Shown: positions 24,901 through 38,950, counted from the first letter of the stretch. The stretch: 64,000 nucleotides of DNA from Climacteris rufus (GCA_013398175.1 VZRZ01006183.1:310001-374000), one strand, 5' to 3'. Numbers and translations: made by a program. Notes: generated by a model from the sequence alone, not told the origin.

Positions 24901-27900
24901 AAGATCTTACTGTATTCAGGTCTCCTGAATTGTGAATGTTTCTTTAATAACTGTCAACATATTTATGATAAAATAATTTATTCTTTTTGCACAGAAACTT
25001 CCAGAATATGAAAAATAAGCACTCTATCCACCATTAGCATAACTTCAGAGAAAAATGGCATGTCATTTGATTATTTCTTTAAAGCAGTGTAAGACTTTGC
25101 ACCTATGAAATGTACATTGCCTTTATTCATGGCAGCTCTTTCCTTCTGCTCATTGCTCAGATTATACTCTCATTCAGTATCCTATCAGTTGGTCAATATG
25201 AACATGAATCTTTCTTGATCTGACATCCTTCTTCTCATCCTTCTTTCTACTAATTTTTTAATTAGGAGAAAATTAATCTACCTATGATATTTCTGATTTG
25301 TTAACCCAGAGAAACAGCATGCTTTTCCAGCTTGGAACCCAGCCTTTAATGTCAGGGCAAGCTGTATTACCTGTTGTGTTGTATGACACAAAAAGCCTGC
25401 AAGGTTTTCATATTAATTGCTCCCTAAAGAATGAGAGTTTTATCATTGTACTGCCCACCAGTCAGACACTGCCACCAAAGACAGTACTTTAGCCCTGAGC
25501 ATGGACAAAGGTTTCTAAGCATCTCCACTAAATGACTCTCTTCTGCAAGTGCTCTGTCCTGAAAGCTCATGCAAGAAGCATTACTTACTGGAAAACGCAC
25601 ACTAAAAAAGACAAACTTCAGACCTTGACAAGAAGTAATATGCAGCTACATTGTTGACCAGGACTCAGGGACTGAACAAAGGCAGTCATGGCATAATAGA
25701 GTTGAGGAAAACAACTTCAAATGACACAAGAGCGTACCTCACTCCTTTGGAAAAATGACCACAACAGGAACAGTGTCAGCAAAGTGAACTGGAACCTCAC
25801 AGTCATATTCTAGAAAGTACAGCACTTCTCTTAGATAGCACCAGAATACGTACTGAGGCTCTGAACAGCTAAAACTTTGGATGCCTAGATATTGTCTTGT
25901 AAATGATTCTTCTGCACATCAGTTTTTTGAGCATTTTAATGGGGTAGGTTCCTTTTTCATTATGGAGAAATAATTACAGATATCAGGCACAAGCAGTGGC
26001 AGAGTTCAAGTTACATAGTAATGAAATGTTGGAGTCTGACCCTAAAAACAGCTAGGTAAAAAGAAGTACCATAGTTCACTTCACAAAAAGTGCATTTGGG
26101 AACCAGAATGACTGAATGCACCTTAAGTATTAGCATGATTAAACACCTAACTTCAGAACGGGATGGCAGGGAAACACTATCATTCTGCTGTTTATATGAG
26201 TAACATGAGTTACATGAAAGGTCATATAGATGCAGTAACAGGCTTTTAGTCTGTTGGGGTTTTTTTAGCAAAAACAACCACTGAAGGATGTACCTAAAGC
26301 ACACAAGTTATCAGGCACGTGTTGGGCAATCTTCCAAACAAAACAGCATTTGAAACTTGGGGCCTTGTTCCTACAGCTTTGAGGTTATTTAGCTCAAGGT
26401 CACTTTTCAAAATCTTTCTGTGGTAATAAACATTGATATCAGTCTATTTTTATACTAGCTCCCTTTTCCATATGTGAGAACACTAATGCCATTTCTGTGC
26501 AATTTGACAACCATTAAAGCCACTCCTGATGAAAGAATAAAGTCCAAGGAGATGTAATAGGGTAGAACAATTTCTAGCATTTCAAAAGGTACTGCTGAAT
26601 CCTGAGTAAACTATTAACCTGTTTAACTGGGAGACTAATTGCAATACTAGAGTAAAGGAATCCCTCTGAAGATGAATACCCAGTTTCCATTCCAGCAACG
26701 TGCTCCACTTAGAGCCAACAGCTGTAGCTACTTACACTCAAAATACTGCAAATCTAGCAGCCCAAGTCTAAAACAGGACAGTACCTTGACACTATTTGCA
26801 TAACCAGACACATTGATTAGGGTTCTTTCACTGCCACCTTCATACACCTGCAAAGTCATCAGTTTTGTACTTCTGGGCAGGAGGAGATTTAAATCCAGAT
26901 GCCCTCAGGGCAACATGGATGGGAGGGAGCATAGCCTGGCTTTTCCACTCCAGTCTGAGTGACTGGCCAACAGTGGAGTGGATTATCTTCACAGACAAGC
27001 TAGTGTGAAGAAAGGGAAACAATACTAAATCAGGAGGAAATAATTTTATTCTCCGCACCTGTTCTTCATTGATATGTAAGTGAAACATCTGTTCCTATTT
27101 ATAAGTGAGCAATGAAGTTGCCACAGAGTAAGACAATGGAAGCTTGTCCTCATGAGAATAGCAAAAGTACCTTTACAAGATAGGCAACTCAGGAAAGCTG
27201 CATGGGTTTCCACATTCTGGAACAGGAAGGTAAATCATAATCTGATATAAAAATCCCTCAGAGCCACATTTTCAATGCTGCTGGGATACTTCACTCACAA
27301 CTTTTGGAATTTGATTATATAAAATGTAGAAATAATCACAGAGCTCTGGGGACAGGCATAAACACAGGGCTGGTCCTGGCTGCTCTTACATTGGTGGGAA
27401 ATGGACACAAGAAGCTGCACATGCAAGAGGAAATTGAATCGGAAGCCTTATACATCTGTCATTGAGTCATGCAGGTGCCAAAAATAAACTAACCAAAACC
27501 AATCAGACTTCTTCATTAACTGCCCAACCAGGGAAATATTTTTACATATATCCATCCTCCACAGCATATATATAGAAATCTCAGTCATCAGGCCTCACCT
27601 TAGAAAACAAGTTCCTTTAGCCATCACCTCCTTTGACCACTCTCTTCCCAGTGCTTTTATTCAGAGCAGTTGAGGCCATTTCCTCTGTTCCCTGGTCATT
27701 GCCTGGCTTCACCTCTTTCTTTCTGGGTGGGGTTGTAAATCCCAGCAGATCAAGGGATTTAGAACTGTATTTAAGAGACTAGTTCATGCTGTTCCCAGGC
27801 GGAAGGCGGCTTTAGTGATTTGCTGTATAAAAGCATTTTCTTTCCTTTGTTACAATGATTTCTGACATTCCTAAAGCTCTGAACCTCTGCTGGAAAACAC

Positions 27901-28726
27901 CTTGAGAAGATGAATTTTAGAATTTTTCCCCTGACAAAAGGTGTTGATGTGTGAGGGGTGTTAGTGACCCTAAAAGAGGAATACAAAGGAGACATTGTAT
28001 TTAGTTTTGCAGAAGCAAATCAGAGACAGTAGAAATTATGGTCTGTCTGAACTGAGCTAGTTCCCAAGGACCTGATTAGCAAAGAGTACGGCCAGACATT
28101 GGGATATTCCTTATTGGGATAGACAGTACCCCATTTAGCTACTCAAAGGGGCTGGGATATAGGGCTGAATGTGGGATCAGCATTGCTTGGAAGAACCACT
28201 CTAATCCCTGCTACATTGGGTGCTCTGCCCTGGGTGAGGCTGTGGGATTAGTGCTGAATTTTATTTTCTAGAGGAATGACAGAGCCCTGCATTTACAGCC
28301 ATCAGATAAAAGACACTAGGCCATAAAGAGAATTTGCTTGGACACCACTACTAGTCACGGGCATGACCTGAAGCAACATAACAACTTCCCTTTTCTTTAA
28401 GACTTTTTCAGTCTTACTATATTGCAGGAAAGGGCTGGCACAAAGTGAATGCAGACACCTAGCTCAATGTGGCAATTGCAATAATCCAAATGATCAGAGA
28501 AGCATAACCAAATCTTTTTGTTAAAATGAGGCTGCAAACCTGCAAGCCTAGATATAGCCAAGGGTATAACACTGGGTTTGATAGGATTCCAGGAGTGCAG
28601 AGCTGCAGCATGCAATACATACAAGCTTTCAGGATGACCTTGAGAACCATGTACTGATTTTTCATTCTACTACTTACATTTTCTTGCAAATTAAATTACA
28701 ATTTTCCTGGTTTGGTGGATGGAGCG
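18936..28726. other. Intergenic sequence, no gene seen
   Basis: The longest open frame here (21,259-21,864, + strand, 201 codons) has no recognisable domain, and a minus-strand frame covers the same region. I treat it as chance. No preserved repeat or RNA gene was recognised in the stretch. Confidence 0.5.
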
Positions 28727-28789
28727 TTTTGGTTTTGTTTTGTTGTTTTCATTGTTGTTGTTGTTGTTTTGTTGTTTGTTTTTTTTTCC
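28727..28789. repeat. T/G-rich simple repeat, (GTT)n core
   Basis: A GTTTTGTTTTGTTGTTTTC start is followed by five consecutive TTG units near 28,753-28,767, then GTTTTGTTGTTTG and a run of T. It may be the reverse of an old A-rich retroposon tail, but no retroposon body is recognisable next to it. Confidence 0.85.
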
Positions 28790-31700
28790 CTGGAGATTCA
28801 GTGCTAAATTGGATGCTTGAATTCACTAGGAAGCAGTTGCAAAACTGGGCTGCTTGTTGAAATGGTTCACATGAATCTGGGAATCTCAGTGTGTGCCAAA
28901 ATATTGCCACAGGACAACAGGGAACAGCTTGTGCAGCATGTTAAACTGCAGAGTCTGCCTGAAGGCAAGGCTCTGAACTCTGCTTTCTGTCCAGTACTAA
29001 ATGTGCAGCTGTCTCTTAGAGGAAGAGAAGAATTAAGAAAATCAAACTCTACCTTGGCAAAGCAGAAAAAGGCCTTTCTATTTTTCTATCTAAAACATTT
29101 AGAGGTTTATACTTGGTACAGATAAAACAGAACTGTTAAAATATTCCACATAGTCAGAAGCATTCCTTTGCAATCTAGGTGGAATATCCCCAGAATATCG
29201 CCAATTCAAATATCTGTCCTGGACTGGGTCAATGGACAGTTAGAAAAGTAAGAAGGAAGGACTGGGGGTTGGAAATAGACTTCAGTGTTCTTTTACATTA
29301 ACAACTTTGTTACAAAGACTCTTACAAAGCCAGTTTTCTTTTGAGCCACTCCATAACTTGTGATTAAGTTTTAGTTTCTTGTCCCATTTTTTCCCTCCTA
29401 TGGTCCATGTGTGAAGATTTTAACATCTTTTTCAATAACAGAGATATTACAGACCAAACAACATGGGAAGGAAGAGGGTGGCATAGCCTTAGGAAAACAC
29501 TAGCTAACCCTTCATCTGGACTAGACAGACTCGGACCTTGTGCAGAGACACCTTTATATCATAGTCAACTTGATCTACAAATTTTTATATAAAATTAAGG
29601 AAATAATTACAGTTTTGTCTCTGAGCTAGCTTTTTGTCGATGTGTGCCACTCTAGCAGTGTATCTTCCTCAAAAAACTTATTTCCATTCTAAAAGTCACG
29701 TTGAACTTAAAGGTGTGAGAAGGATTTCTATAGATTGCACTTTGCTTTATTGTTATCCTAAATATATGCTTCAGAAACAACCTTCTAATCTTGGAAAAGT
29801 AAGACATGGTCATTGTAAAACTATGCTGAATAGTTTGTCCTTGGACTTTTTAATCTTTAGACCAATTAATCAGTATTTGAGAACATCGTTGACTACCCTA
29901 TAGATATGAGTTCTGATAATTCAGTTGGAGATTGCTTTGTCTGAGAGTCCAAGAAGTGCTCTTCTCAGCCAATCAGATATTCTCATAGAATTATTTAATT
30001 TAAAAGAAATTCATTTGAAGTTGTGTTATTATGAAAAGGAAGCCAACAGAATGAGAACCTGTCATGTAATATGAATTACGTGTAACACAAATGACATATT
30101 TTGGGTTACAAATAATCAAGATGAATAGCACATACCTACCTACCTAAAAAAATTATCCTATCACTTCATTTCATACCCCCCTTCCATTTTTTAGTGCTGT
30201 ACCTTTTTCTTGTACATAAAACCAGCAGATACAGTCTCTGGGCAAGGACCAAGACTCTGCTCAGTCTAAAACCATTAGAATGCTATTGAATGTACATACA
30301 TAAATAGAAAAAAATTCTGTGAGGAAGAAGCATCAAACATCCTATATCTAAACATTGACCTTAGATGTAGTAATAAAGAGAGGCCTGCAATTCTCTGCTC
30401 TACTTTTTGATCTCTCTGCAGTGAATAGAAATGGTATTATTGACTTCAGAAGGAACCAGAAATAGCCTGAAAACAGCATATACACATTGTGGTATGTGTT
30501 TCTAAAAGACATTAGGACAGAAAAGTTGATTTTTTAAATTCATATATATGTATAAGGGACATAGATCATGAATATATATCCATAATACATATTATTCTGC
30601 TGTATCATTTTTGTTTCTCAGTAATTTTTGTGGCTTGTATTGCCAGGAGCTCTTGGAAGGAAGTTCTTTTTAGTAAAGGTAGTTCCTGTTAAAGTCTATC
30701 AGCAGCTGGGGTTTGATGAAAAGGAAAATAAAAAAGTGAATTAAAGTGAGAAAGGAAAGAAGGTTGTGCAGGAAATACCTGTCTGTACAATAACCCATCT
30801 GGTAAAACACAAGTACTTAAACTTCTCCATGGACAGCAGAGGGAGAAATCCTACAAAACTGAAAGTTAATTGGTGCGTAAGATCCAATCTCATTTGACAT
30901 CTGATTAGCAGCGGAGAAAGTCTTGGACAAGGGGTTAATGCCTTGAATTGAATCCAGATAGCCCAAGACACTATTTGATAATTTCCCCAACTGTAAGCCT
31001 CTTGGCTCCCTTTCATGTTGGATATAAAGGGTACAACTCCTTAGATGGTTTTAGAAGGAAGAGTAAATATTGCTTTGATCATCTGTAAGATTTCAAATTC
31101 CCATGTCTCTTTGATTTTGCTTGTGCCACTTTTTCTTCAGTGCAATCTTTACCAAGTGCTAATTTTTTCCTAGTCTGTTCATTTATGTTCTTGGCAACCT
31201 GCACTGCTGTACACAACCTCAAAATAACCTGTTCTATACCTGAAGAGTAAAGATGTCCTTATGTTTGTGTGAAAACACTTACTATTTTGATTGCTGATGG
31301 TCATAATAAAAATTAATTTAGATGTGAGGACTTACTGTTGGCCAAAAAAGTGTACTCCCAGATCAGCTTAGGTTTGCTAAAATAGAAAAGAATAGTATTC
31401 TTTCTGTGTAAAAACCTTTGGCTGATTCTTGTTCTGAAGGACTGCTTTCTCCTTTAACAGCAGGGGGAAGTTCAGAGGTAAAAAAATGGAAAGGAACCAT
31501 TAGTCAGTTCAGCCTGCGGTGAAGAATGTAACTCCCAAATAACATCAAATAAATATTGCTCATTTCAGAGCCCTCTTCCTAGTGTGACACACCTATCAGG
31601 CACACTTGGTCTCTGGTACTCCCAGTGCATACGCCACACCTCACATACACCCCTGTTGGTGAAAGTGTGTGTGGTGAGCAATTTAGGAATTTGCTTGGGA

Positions 31701-34297
31701 TTAGTCTGCTGGTCTATGTCTATCTCTTGCTCTACTCAACCACTGCAATGCCTGTGGCCAGTGGGTGTGGGGAGGTAAGCACTGATTAAAACAGGTAGTC
31801 CTTGAGAGAGAGACATATTATTTGCAAGGCAAAATAGATGAAGCAAATGTGGTGGAAGTCCCAAAGACATAACTTGTTCTATTTCCATTTTGCAGTCAAA
31901 GAGATTCAACTGGGAGGGAGGAAGGGAAGGGAGCCAGATCTATAATTGTTGGCTTTCTTTTATCCCCCTCTTGATTCATTTTGAAATGCCTTAATATAAC
32001 CACAATCCTGTTTGCAAAGGGGGGAAAAGAGGATTTTTTAATATAATAGTAAATGAAATGGTTTATGCAACTGCAATTGTTTTCTTTTTCATCAGCTTCA
32101 TCATCCTGGCCAAGAAAATGAAACAGGTAACATACTTGGAAGTAACCTAAATATATGTTGGCAGACAATTGCCCTGAGATTACATCTCCAACCAAGCAAA
32201 AATGTTTTAGTGCTGTATTCTCTTCCACTAACTTGGTTTCATTTAAGAGACTTTTCTGGTGCTGGAAATCACATGAGCGATTATTTATCTTCAACTTGAA
32301 ATAACTTCTGATTCAGCTTCAGCAGAAAAGGATCACATGAATTTATATAGCAGAAGAGATGAGAAATCTTCTTGGTCTACTGTTTTGCTTCTCAGTAGCT
32401 TGTATTAGACGCTTCATAAACAGCATCTATGGCCCCTCACTATGAGTGCCATTATGAACGAGATATATGTGAGATTAACATGAAAGGTTTCCTAATCTGT
32501 GCCAAATTTACTGCCTTTGAAAGTCCTATGAGTTTCCCTGCTAATATATTATGGCATAATGTTATGAATATGAGAGAGTTTAAATGGGTTTTATTCTCTT
32601 GGAGTGGCCTGCACTCCAAAACCACGTATTCTCCTTGGTTCTTTAGTTATGATCGATCAGGATTATTACAACATGGATTGATTTATTGTAATAGTCACAA
32701 GAAAACACATATGATACCAGAATTTAAGCAAAACTTCTTACTACATAGGATAAACAAAAAGATACTACCAGCAGAATACATAGTGCACAATAATAAAAGG
32801 TACCTGTAGCAAAGAAATAGTAAGGTTAGAAATTAATGTAACTCACCAATTTCTTTCTCTCAACTTCTAGAAGAGAAGCACAAAACCAACATACTGACAT
32901 CTAAATATGTCAGACAGAACAGTTCAAGAAGTAACCAAACTGCTGTCTGATTTTTGGAGCTTACAGTGCTCTTTTATATCATAAAATCCTTGTGTCTGTC
33001 AGTCACTTATCTTGGATATCCTGCCTTCCCAGTATAGCTGGCACAAGAACTTAGGGGAGATGGTACTCTAATCTTCACATCAGCAGGTAAGATTTGGAAG
33101 CAGAGGGGGGGGGGCTGAAAACCATCCTGCCACACATAGTCAAGATATCTTAAGCTAAGCTACACATTATTTTTACACTGTTATTATATGCTATTGCTCT
33201 TTTTTTCAGATTCTCAAGCACTTTGCAATTGACTGTTATGGAATTGCCCCCAGTGCACACAGTTATAAGAGTGCAAGATTCAGTGTCTTAATCTTTTTAG
33301 TGATTAAAAGCATGATTGATCCTCTTTGTCTTGCCAGTTAGTTTGATGACTTCTTTTATTTCCACCCTATCTTTTCTAGTAAGATGAGAATCCTGCTATT
33401 TACTGTAAATGAAAACATGCCTTCAACTAAAAATACTGTTTTCCGCAGTAATCTCCCTGACCTGCTCAATGAAGCCAGTATCACACTTGGATTTAGTACT
33501 ATGTGCTCCATGCTAAGCAGACACCACTACTGGGCTGACTGATTATTCGTTTTCACTTGTTTGGCCTCTGAACTTCCTCCTGCTTCCAAAGGAGAAAGCA
33601 AGTACAAATAAGCTTGCCCTGAAGGTTAGCAGTTTCAGGCTGGGGCCAGTCAAGGTAGGAAGGAAATTTTACACTTCTCCTCCATCAAAATGCCTTCCTT
33701 CCTGTGCTCTGCTTTCTAGACATAGAAATGGATCTGTATAAGCATTGATCTATATACTGAGTGACACAGCAGTGCTCGAGGGCAGAGGTGGCACCTCAGG
33801 GAACTGCAATTCATATGAGGTAGATTAAAAGTAGTGCTCTGAATAGCAAGTGGAGAGGGGAGGTCTTGTAAAATATCACTCTCACAAAACACAGTGAAGA
33901 GAGAGAAAAGCAAGTTTTTCATTCTAGGAGGATTAAATGCCTCCAAAAGTTAATAAAGGAATTTCACATGGAATTTCTAATCTGCAGTATTCAGTTTTCC
34001 CATGGATCTGCTGGTATGTCAACATATCCTGGAAGTTACACTGGAAGAGCTTGTTGCCTTTCTCACTTTTGTTTAGGAAGTTGTTGAATAAGATGCATGT
34101 TGAGTGAGTTTGAATACATAGTCTGTATAAGTTAAATCGAATTGTATCCACCAGGATCCAGACTACTCTGGTTTTGTATTAAAGGCTAATGTTTAGATTA
34201 AGAGAACACAAGGAATCTCATCTTGGTAGCAATGCAGTGGAAGATGAAATTATATAATACAATATGATCTGATATCACATCAAACCATATCACCATG
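28790..34297. other. Intergenic sequence, no gene seen
   Basis: Only short open frames without known similarity. A run of ten G residues lies at about 33,104-33,113. AT-rich stretches with ATATC and ATCAC motifs begin near 34,250, next to the CR1 copy. Confidence 0.5.
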
Positions 34298-34570
34298 ATT
34301 AAGCTGCAGAGGAACTTCTTACAGGGGCATGTAAGGATAGGACAAGGGGTAACGGCTTTAAACCAACAGGGTAGGTTCAGATTAGGTATTAAAAAGAAAC
34401 TCTTCATTGTGAGGGTGGTGACACACCCCATTCCTGGAAGTGTTCAAGGCCAGGTTGGATGGGGCTTTGAGCAACCTAATCTAGTGGAAAATGTCCCTGT
34501 TCATGGCAGGAGGCAATAGATGATCCTTAATGTCCCTTCTAACCCAAGCCATTCTGTGATTTTATGATAA
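34298..34570 (+). mobile_element. CR1 LINE 3' fragment
   Basis: Recognisable blocks in order are GGACAAGGGGTAACGGCTTT, AGGTTCAGATTAGGTATTAA, AAACTCTTCATTGTGAGGGT, GTGTTCAAGGCCAGGTTGGA, TGGGGCTTTGAGCAACCTAA, and a tail of CCATTCTGTGATTTTATGATA. Compared with the usual bird CR1 3' end, the stretch between the GTGAGGGTGGTGA and CCCCATTCCTGGAAG blocks (the part with GGAACAGGTTGCCCAGGGA) is missing. Similar ATATC-rich segments flank both sides. Confidence 0.92.
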
Positions 34571-37500
34571 GTGTTCACTCGATAAGATATATGATATCAT
34601 ATCACATCACGGACATGATATGATAGAGCAAACCAAATGATACCGTTTGACTTGCTTTGTTTACATAAGTAGTATATGAGATGGCATTCACATTTCAAGG
34701 CACAGAATCTACATCCAGGAATTTGAAGCAAGAAAAAAAGAGAAGAAGGAAATAAAACCTCTATTAAACTTCATTAAGAACAGGCTTTGAGGTAATTCCC
34801 TTCAGCCTCAGCCTTAGTGATAAATACTACATCTAGTGCTGACCTGCTGGGGGAACACAGCAGAACCCAGAATAAACTGAGGGGCTGCACTGCACTTCAG
34901 CTAGTGTGTTAGTGACAGAACTTGTCAGTCTGCAGCAGGAAATAATGCAGACCTCCCAAGGCACTGCATCCAACAGTATCCCACAACTTGAGTCCAGATT
35001 TTAAGGATCTAAATGGGGAAACAATTATGGCTGAGCAACTCCTGACTGTTGTTTTTAAATCAGTTTAAAACATTTGCACTTCCAAACAACACAAACCAAA
35101 AAAACTTGTTTTGGAGTTTAAAAATGTCATAGAAAAGATTGTGAGTGGAACAAGTACCACTGCAAGCCAGTAATTACTAAGACTTGTGAACTCTAGGGGA
35201 TTAATGGTTGCTAGAGGAAGTTCAAAGCCAAAAGATAGAAACAAAATCAGTCATTACAGACATAGGAAAACACTGGACAAGGAAATTATTTCTGACAACA
35301 TTCATTTGTGACCTGGTGCAACAACATTCTAGCCAGTTTCATATTTCTCAAATTAATGGCCTAAAGATTTTTTTGCTAGGGGGCCACAGGGGAGAAATCT
35401 ACAAGTGCAGCTCTGCCAGAAAGCAGTCACTACAGCAGATTGTTTCAGGTCTTCTTTTTTGCAATGAAAAAGTGAAAGAGTGTTATTTTAGCATAAAGAA
35501 AGACAAATTCTTCCCAATGGAGGCAGAGAGGATCCATTTATTATTCCAAATTCTTGCAGCAAGGGCAGCTCAGAGAGCAGAAGGGAATCAGAGGTCCTTA
35601 GACTGCTGCCTTCATGTTGCCTTAAAGTCCCTGGACACAGGGAGACAAAGAGCTCCTTGGCATAGTCCCAGTAAGTGTTTCATGTTATCCAAGGATGACT
35701 TGGCTCAGAGGAGTTTAATTTGTTGTGAGTTGCAGTGGAGTTTTTGTCTTTTTATTTTTTCTTTTATTTTAATATACTTCATTTATTTTCATGTCTTTGA
35801 TGCTTTCCAGAGCAGCTTTTTTCTCATTGTCAGCTTCAATTAAGGATATCCTGGGAGTATGTGACATCTCCCTGAGTGCCTAGGGCAGGCCTTTCCTACT
35901 GTTGATCCCAGCTGTCACTTGCAGAAATTTTATTCCTCTTTCCATACTTAAAATTGGAAATTACATTGGAAATGAATGGCTGATAATTTGTGGATAAAAA
36001 TTAGTATTCATTACATTCCTGGTAGTTGTCTGAAAAGATATCTGGATGTTGCTCCTACAGGCTTGTACATGACCACACCAGCAATGTCATGACAGAGCAG
36101 GGTGATTCCATACCCCCCTGCATTTTAGGTATCCAAAGGGGCAGGGTTAAGCTAGGTGTGGTAATTCTGGTGCAGACTGGGAACTAAATCCTAGCTTCAG
36201 GTGAAATTAATTGGATAAAAAAATCAACACCAAACAAATTATAGCAGGTCTTAGCATTGCCCAGGCAACTGACAAGTCTGTTTAAATCTCTTTCTTAGAA
36301 GTTAAACTAAAGCAATTGAAGCCAATCCAAGCTTGGCCAGCACTTTCCTCCAGTCATGCTTGTAGTTTGTGCTGGAGCAGCTTGGGGGAGCTTTCTTTGA
36401 CTTTCCAGGTGGGTATCCACCTTTTAATGCCGGTGGGGAGAAGATAAACAAAGTATCTATACCTTGTCCATGAAGGCCATGGTGGTCTCCTATCTGGGAG
36501 GAAGATCCTGTTCCCTGCCCCTTTCTGCCTCGAAACAGACAAACAGAGGGAACACTGGCATTGCTTTTGGAGCTCTGCCCTCCTTCATTGTTCCTATGTA
36601 GAGAAATTAATAGTTTGGTCCCTGTTTATGCTTGGACATGTATAGTGGGTCAGTGGCGGCTGGGAGGCTTATTGGCACTGCTGGCTGACTGCAGGAGTGT
36701 CAGGAGCAAAGCACATTTTGGATGTGGGAGGAGTAAGTCTGCTCATAGCTACCCTTAGCAGAAATATATTGTATCTAATTTTGACCGCAACTAGGTTGGA
36801 ACCTCAGTTATTACAAAGAGAAGATTAATGCTAGAACTTGTGCATAACTACACTACTGCTCTTGACTGACAGCTTGTAATAGACTTTACTACTAGTGTTG
36901 TCTTAAAGGCTTAGGATAAGAAATACTTATATATTTGCTGTTTAGGACTAGCTCATCCACATTTGTTTTCCAACTCCTCCTGAAAAAGGTAATTGTTACC
37001 AGTGAAGAAAGTCTCTTCAAAACTACAGCTCTGCAGTCTATAAATTCAAACAGGATTTTTCATCTTCAGATTAAAAATGTAACAGAAAAGCTGGTGGCTA
37101 AGGAAAATGAAAATGGGAGTGATGTAAACAGCATGTCTGAAATCAAGACACATTTGCTATCTCATCACTTATGGCCTGCTCTGGTTAAAGATGTCTTAAT
37201 TGAAATCTATTGTAGCTCTTTTTCCTTGTCCTGCCCAATCAGAACAAAAGAAAAGATGTTTTAAATGTTAAGACTATGATCTTCAGTCTGGCTCTGTTGC
37301 TAGAAGTTGAATTCTTACCCAATCCATTAAAGGGCACTGGTTTCCCATGTCATATCTAGTTTTGATCACAGCAGAGAAATAGGAAACAATAAAACCAGAC
37401 AATGTGAAACAGATTTTTAGCTTTCTGATTGATTTTTTTTTTTGCATCAGTTTCTCACTTTTGAAAATATCTGCAAAATAAAACCCCCAAAAACCAACAA

Positions 37501-37782
37501 AGCACAACCAATTTAACCACCTTTTTATTTCTCAGTTCCTGTAGGAAACCCTTGCCTTTAAAACAAGATTATATATAAATAGCAGTGTGCTGGAAGAGTG
37601 CTGATGCAAACTGGGTGGCTAAAGTTCCCTGTGGTGACTGACAACATTTTGAAGTAAGCCTTTATGTGCAGATCCATTTCTAAACAGACTGGGTGAAATC
37701 TTTTCTGGAAAAGCTCCTTCCCCAATTCAATACATCTCAAGCATGTCTTAACTGATTCTAAGGCCTAAGTCAATCCATTCAG
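34571..37782. other. Intergenic sequence, no gene seen
   Basis: The longest open frame of the window's 5' flank (35,208-35,843, + strand, 211 codons) ends in a T-rich, artefactually hydrophobic tail and has no recognisable domain. I do not call it a gene. A 14-bp perfect palindrome, ATATGATATCATAT, lies at 34589-34602. Confidence 0.5.
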
Positions 37783-38003
37783 GAAAAGAAAAGAAGAAAA
37801 GAAAAGAAANGAAAAGAAAAGAAAAGAAAAGAAAAGAAAAGAAAAGAAAAGAAAAGAAAAGAAAAGAAAAGAAAAGAAAAGAAAAGAAAAGAAAAGAAAA
37901 GAAAAGAAAAGAAAAGAAAAGAAAAGAAAAGAAAAGAAAAGAAAAGAAAAGAAAAGAAAAGAAAAGAAAAGAAAAGAAAAGAAAAGAAAAGAAGAGAAAA
38001 GAG
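37783..38003. repeat. (AAAAG)n microsatellite, about 220 bp
   Basis: About forty nearly perfect GAAAA pentamers, with irregular units at both ends (AAGAAG near the start, GAAGAG near the end). Position 37,810 is an undetermined base, a sign that assembly was uncertain here. The apparent Phe/Leu/Ser-rich frame on the minus strand is only a translation of the repeat. The tract begins about 1.2 kb upstream of the proposed ENPEP transcription start. Confidence 0.97.
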
Positions 38004-38940
38004 TCAGTTGCAACTGATGTGATAATAGTCTGTCTCTTAATAAACTAAATCAAGAGGCATGAAGCAAAACTGATGTGCCTGATTAAAAAATCTACTCACG
38101 TGGGCTACATAAGTGGAGAAAAAAGGTTAAGAGATGCAGGGACTGACATTTTTATTCTACACTATTTTCCTTTAGTACAGTATCAAACAAGGTCAAGACT
38201 ACTGCTGTGCTCAGTTTCATACTGCATTAGCAACATCTTGCTTGCAGGCTTAGCAAGACCTTACTCACAATAAGTTCCCTCTAGCAGAATCAGGCTCTAT
38301 TCAATTAATTTGCTTCAATGAAGTGCCACATTGTGATGACAAGCAATAAATGCTAAATTAGATCTTCAGTGCATAAATCATACTTACAAGTGTCCCTCAC
38401 AGCAAGGGTTCACAGGCAGCACTGTAATTGTGCTGACCAACAAAGCAATGCTATCCAGGCTATCAGCCTGCATGCATGGTTATGGTCAATCTCCTGAAAA
38501 ACTGTCCCTGTGAGGGGGAGAAGAATTAGACAACTTTTAAAGTTTGAAGTCAGTGATCAAAATTTATTGTTCCACTGTGCAGTCATCTCTCTGTGACTGC
38601 CTTGAATTACTCAGCAAAGGTAAATGAGACTAGAAAACAGGGGAAACAACCGAAAGATGTATGTGATTTTTGCAAGTTTTGAGATGTCATTTCACTAAAT
38701 ATAGAGTGGAAATTCAAGGAAATCTTTGTTAGTAAGAGAAAGAAAAAAACCCCAATGCAAACCTCAAAAATCCAAACAAGACAGAGCAGAGGGAAAAAAG
38801 GAAGAGGTAGTGGTGAAGGTTGAAGGTTTGGAGCAGTTACACCTCTATCTGCAAACTCCTTCTGAAAGCTGCTGACAGAGCTTTGGCATCTGATCATCTC
38901 CTGACTGCTGATTAACATAGCACTGTTTTATATTTAACTC
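38004..38940. other. Proximal 5' flank of ENPEP
   Basis: No gene is seen between the microsatellite and the core promoter. The stretch is AT-rich and would be expected to carry upstream regulatory sites, but I cannot identify any individually with confidence. Confidence 0.45.
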
Positions 38941-38950
38941 AGGCCAGAAC

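Noticed and set aside
33104..33113. A run of ten G residues, considered as a G-quadruplex
   Set aside because: A single run without further G tracts nearby does not make the usual four-run motif.
35208..35843. A 211-codon + strand open frame upstream of ENPEP
   Set aside because: It shows no known domain, has a low-complexity T-rich hydrophobic tail, and this length can arise by chance in 64 kb.
37765..38013. Minus-strand frame with repeated Phe/Leu/Ser pentapeptides
   Set aside because: It is only the translation of the AAAAG microsatellite.
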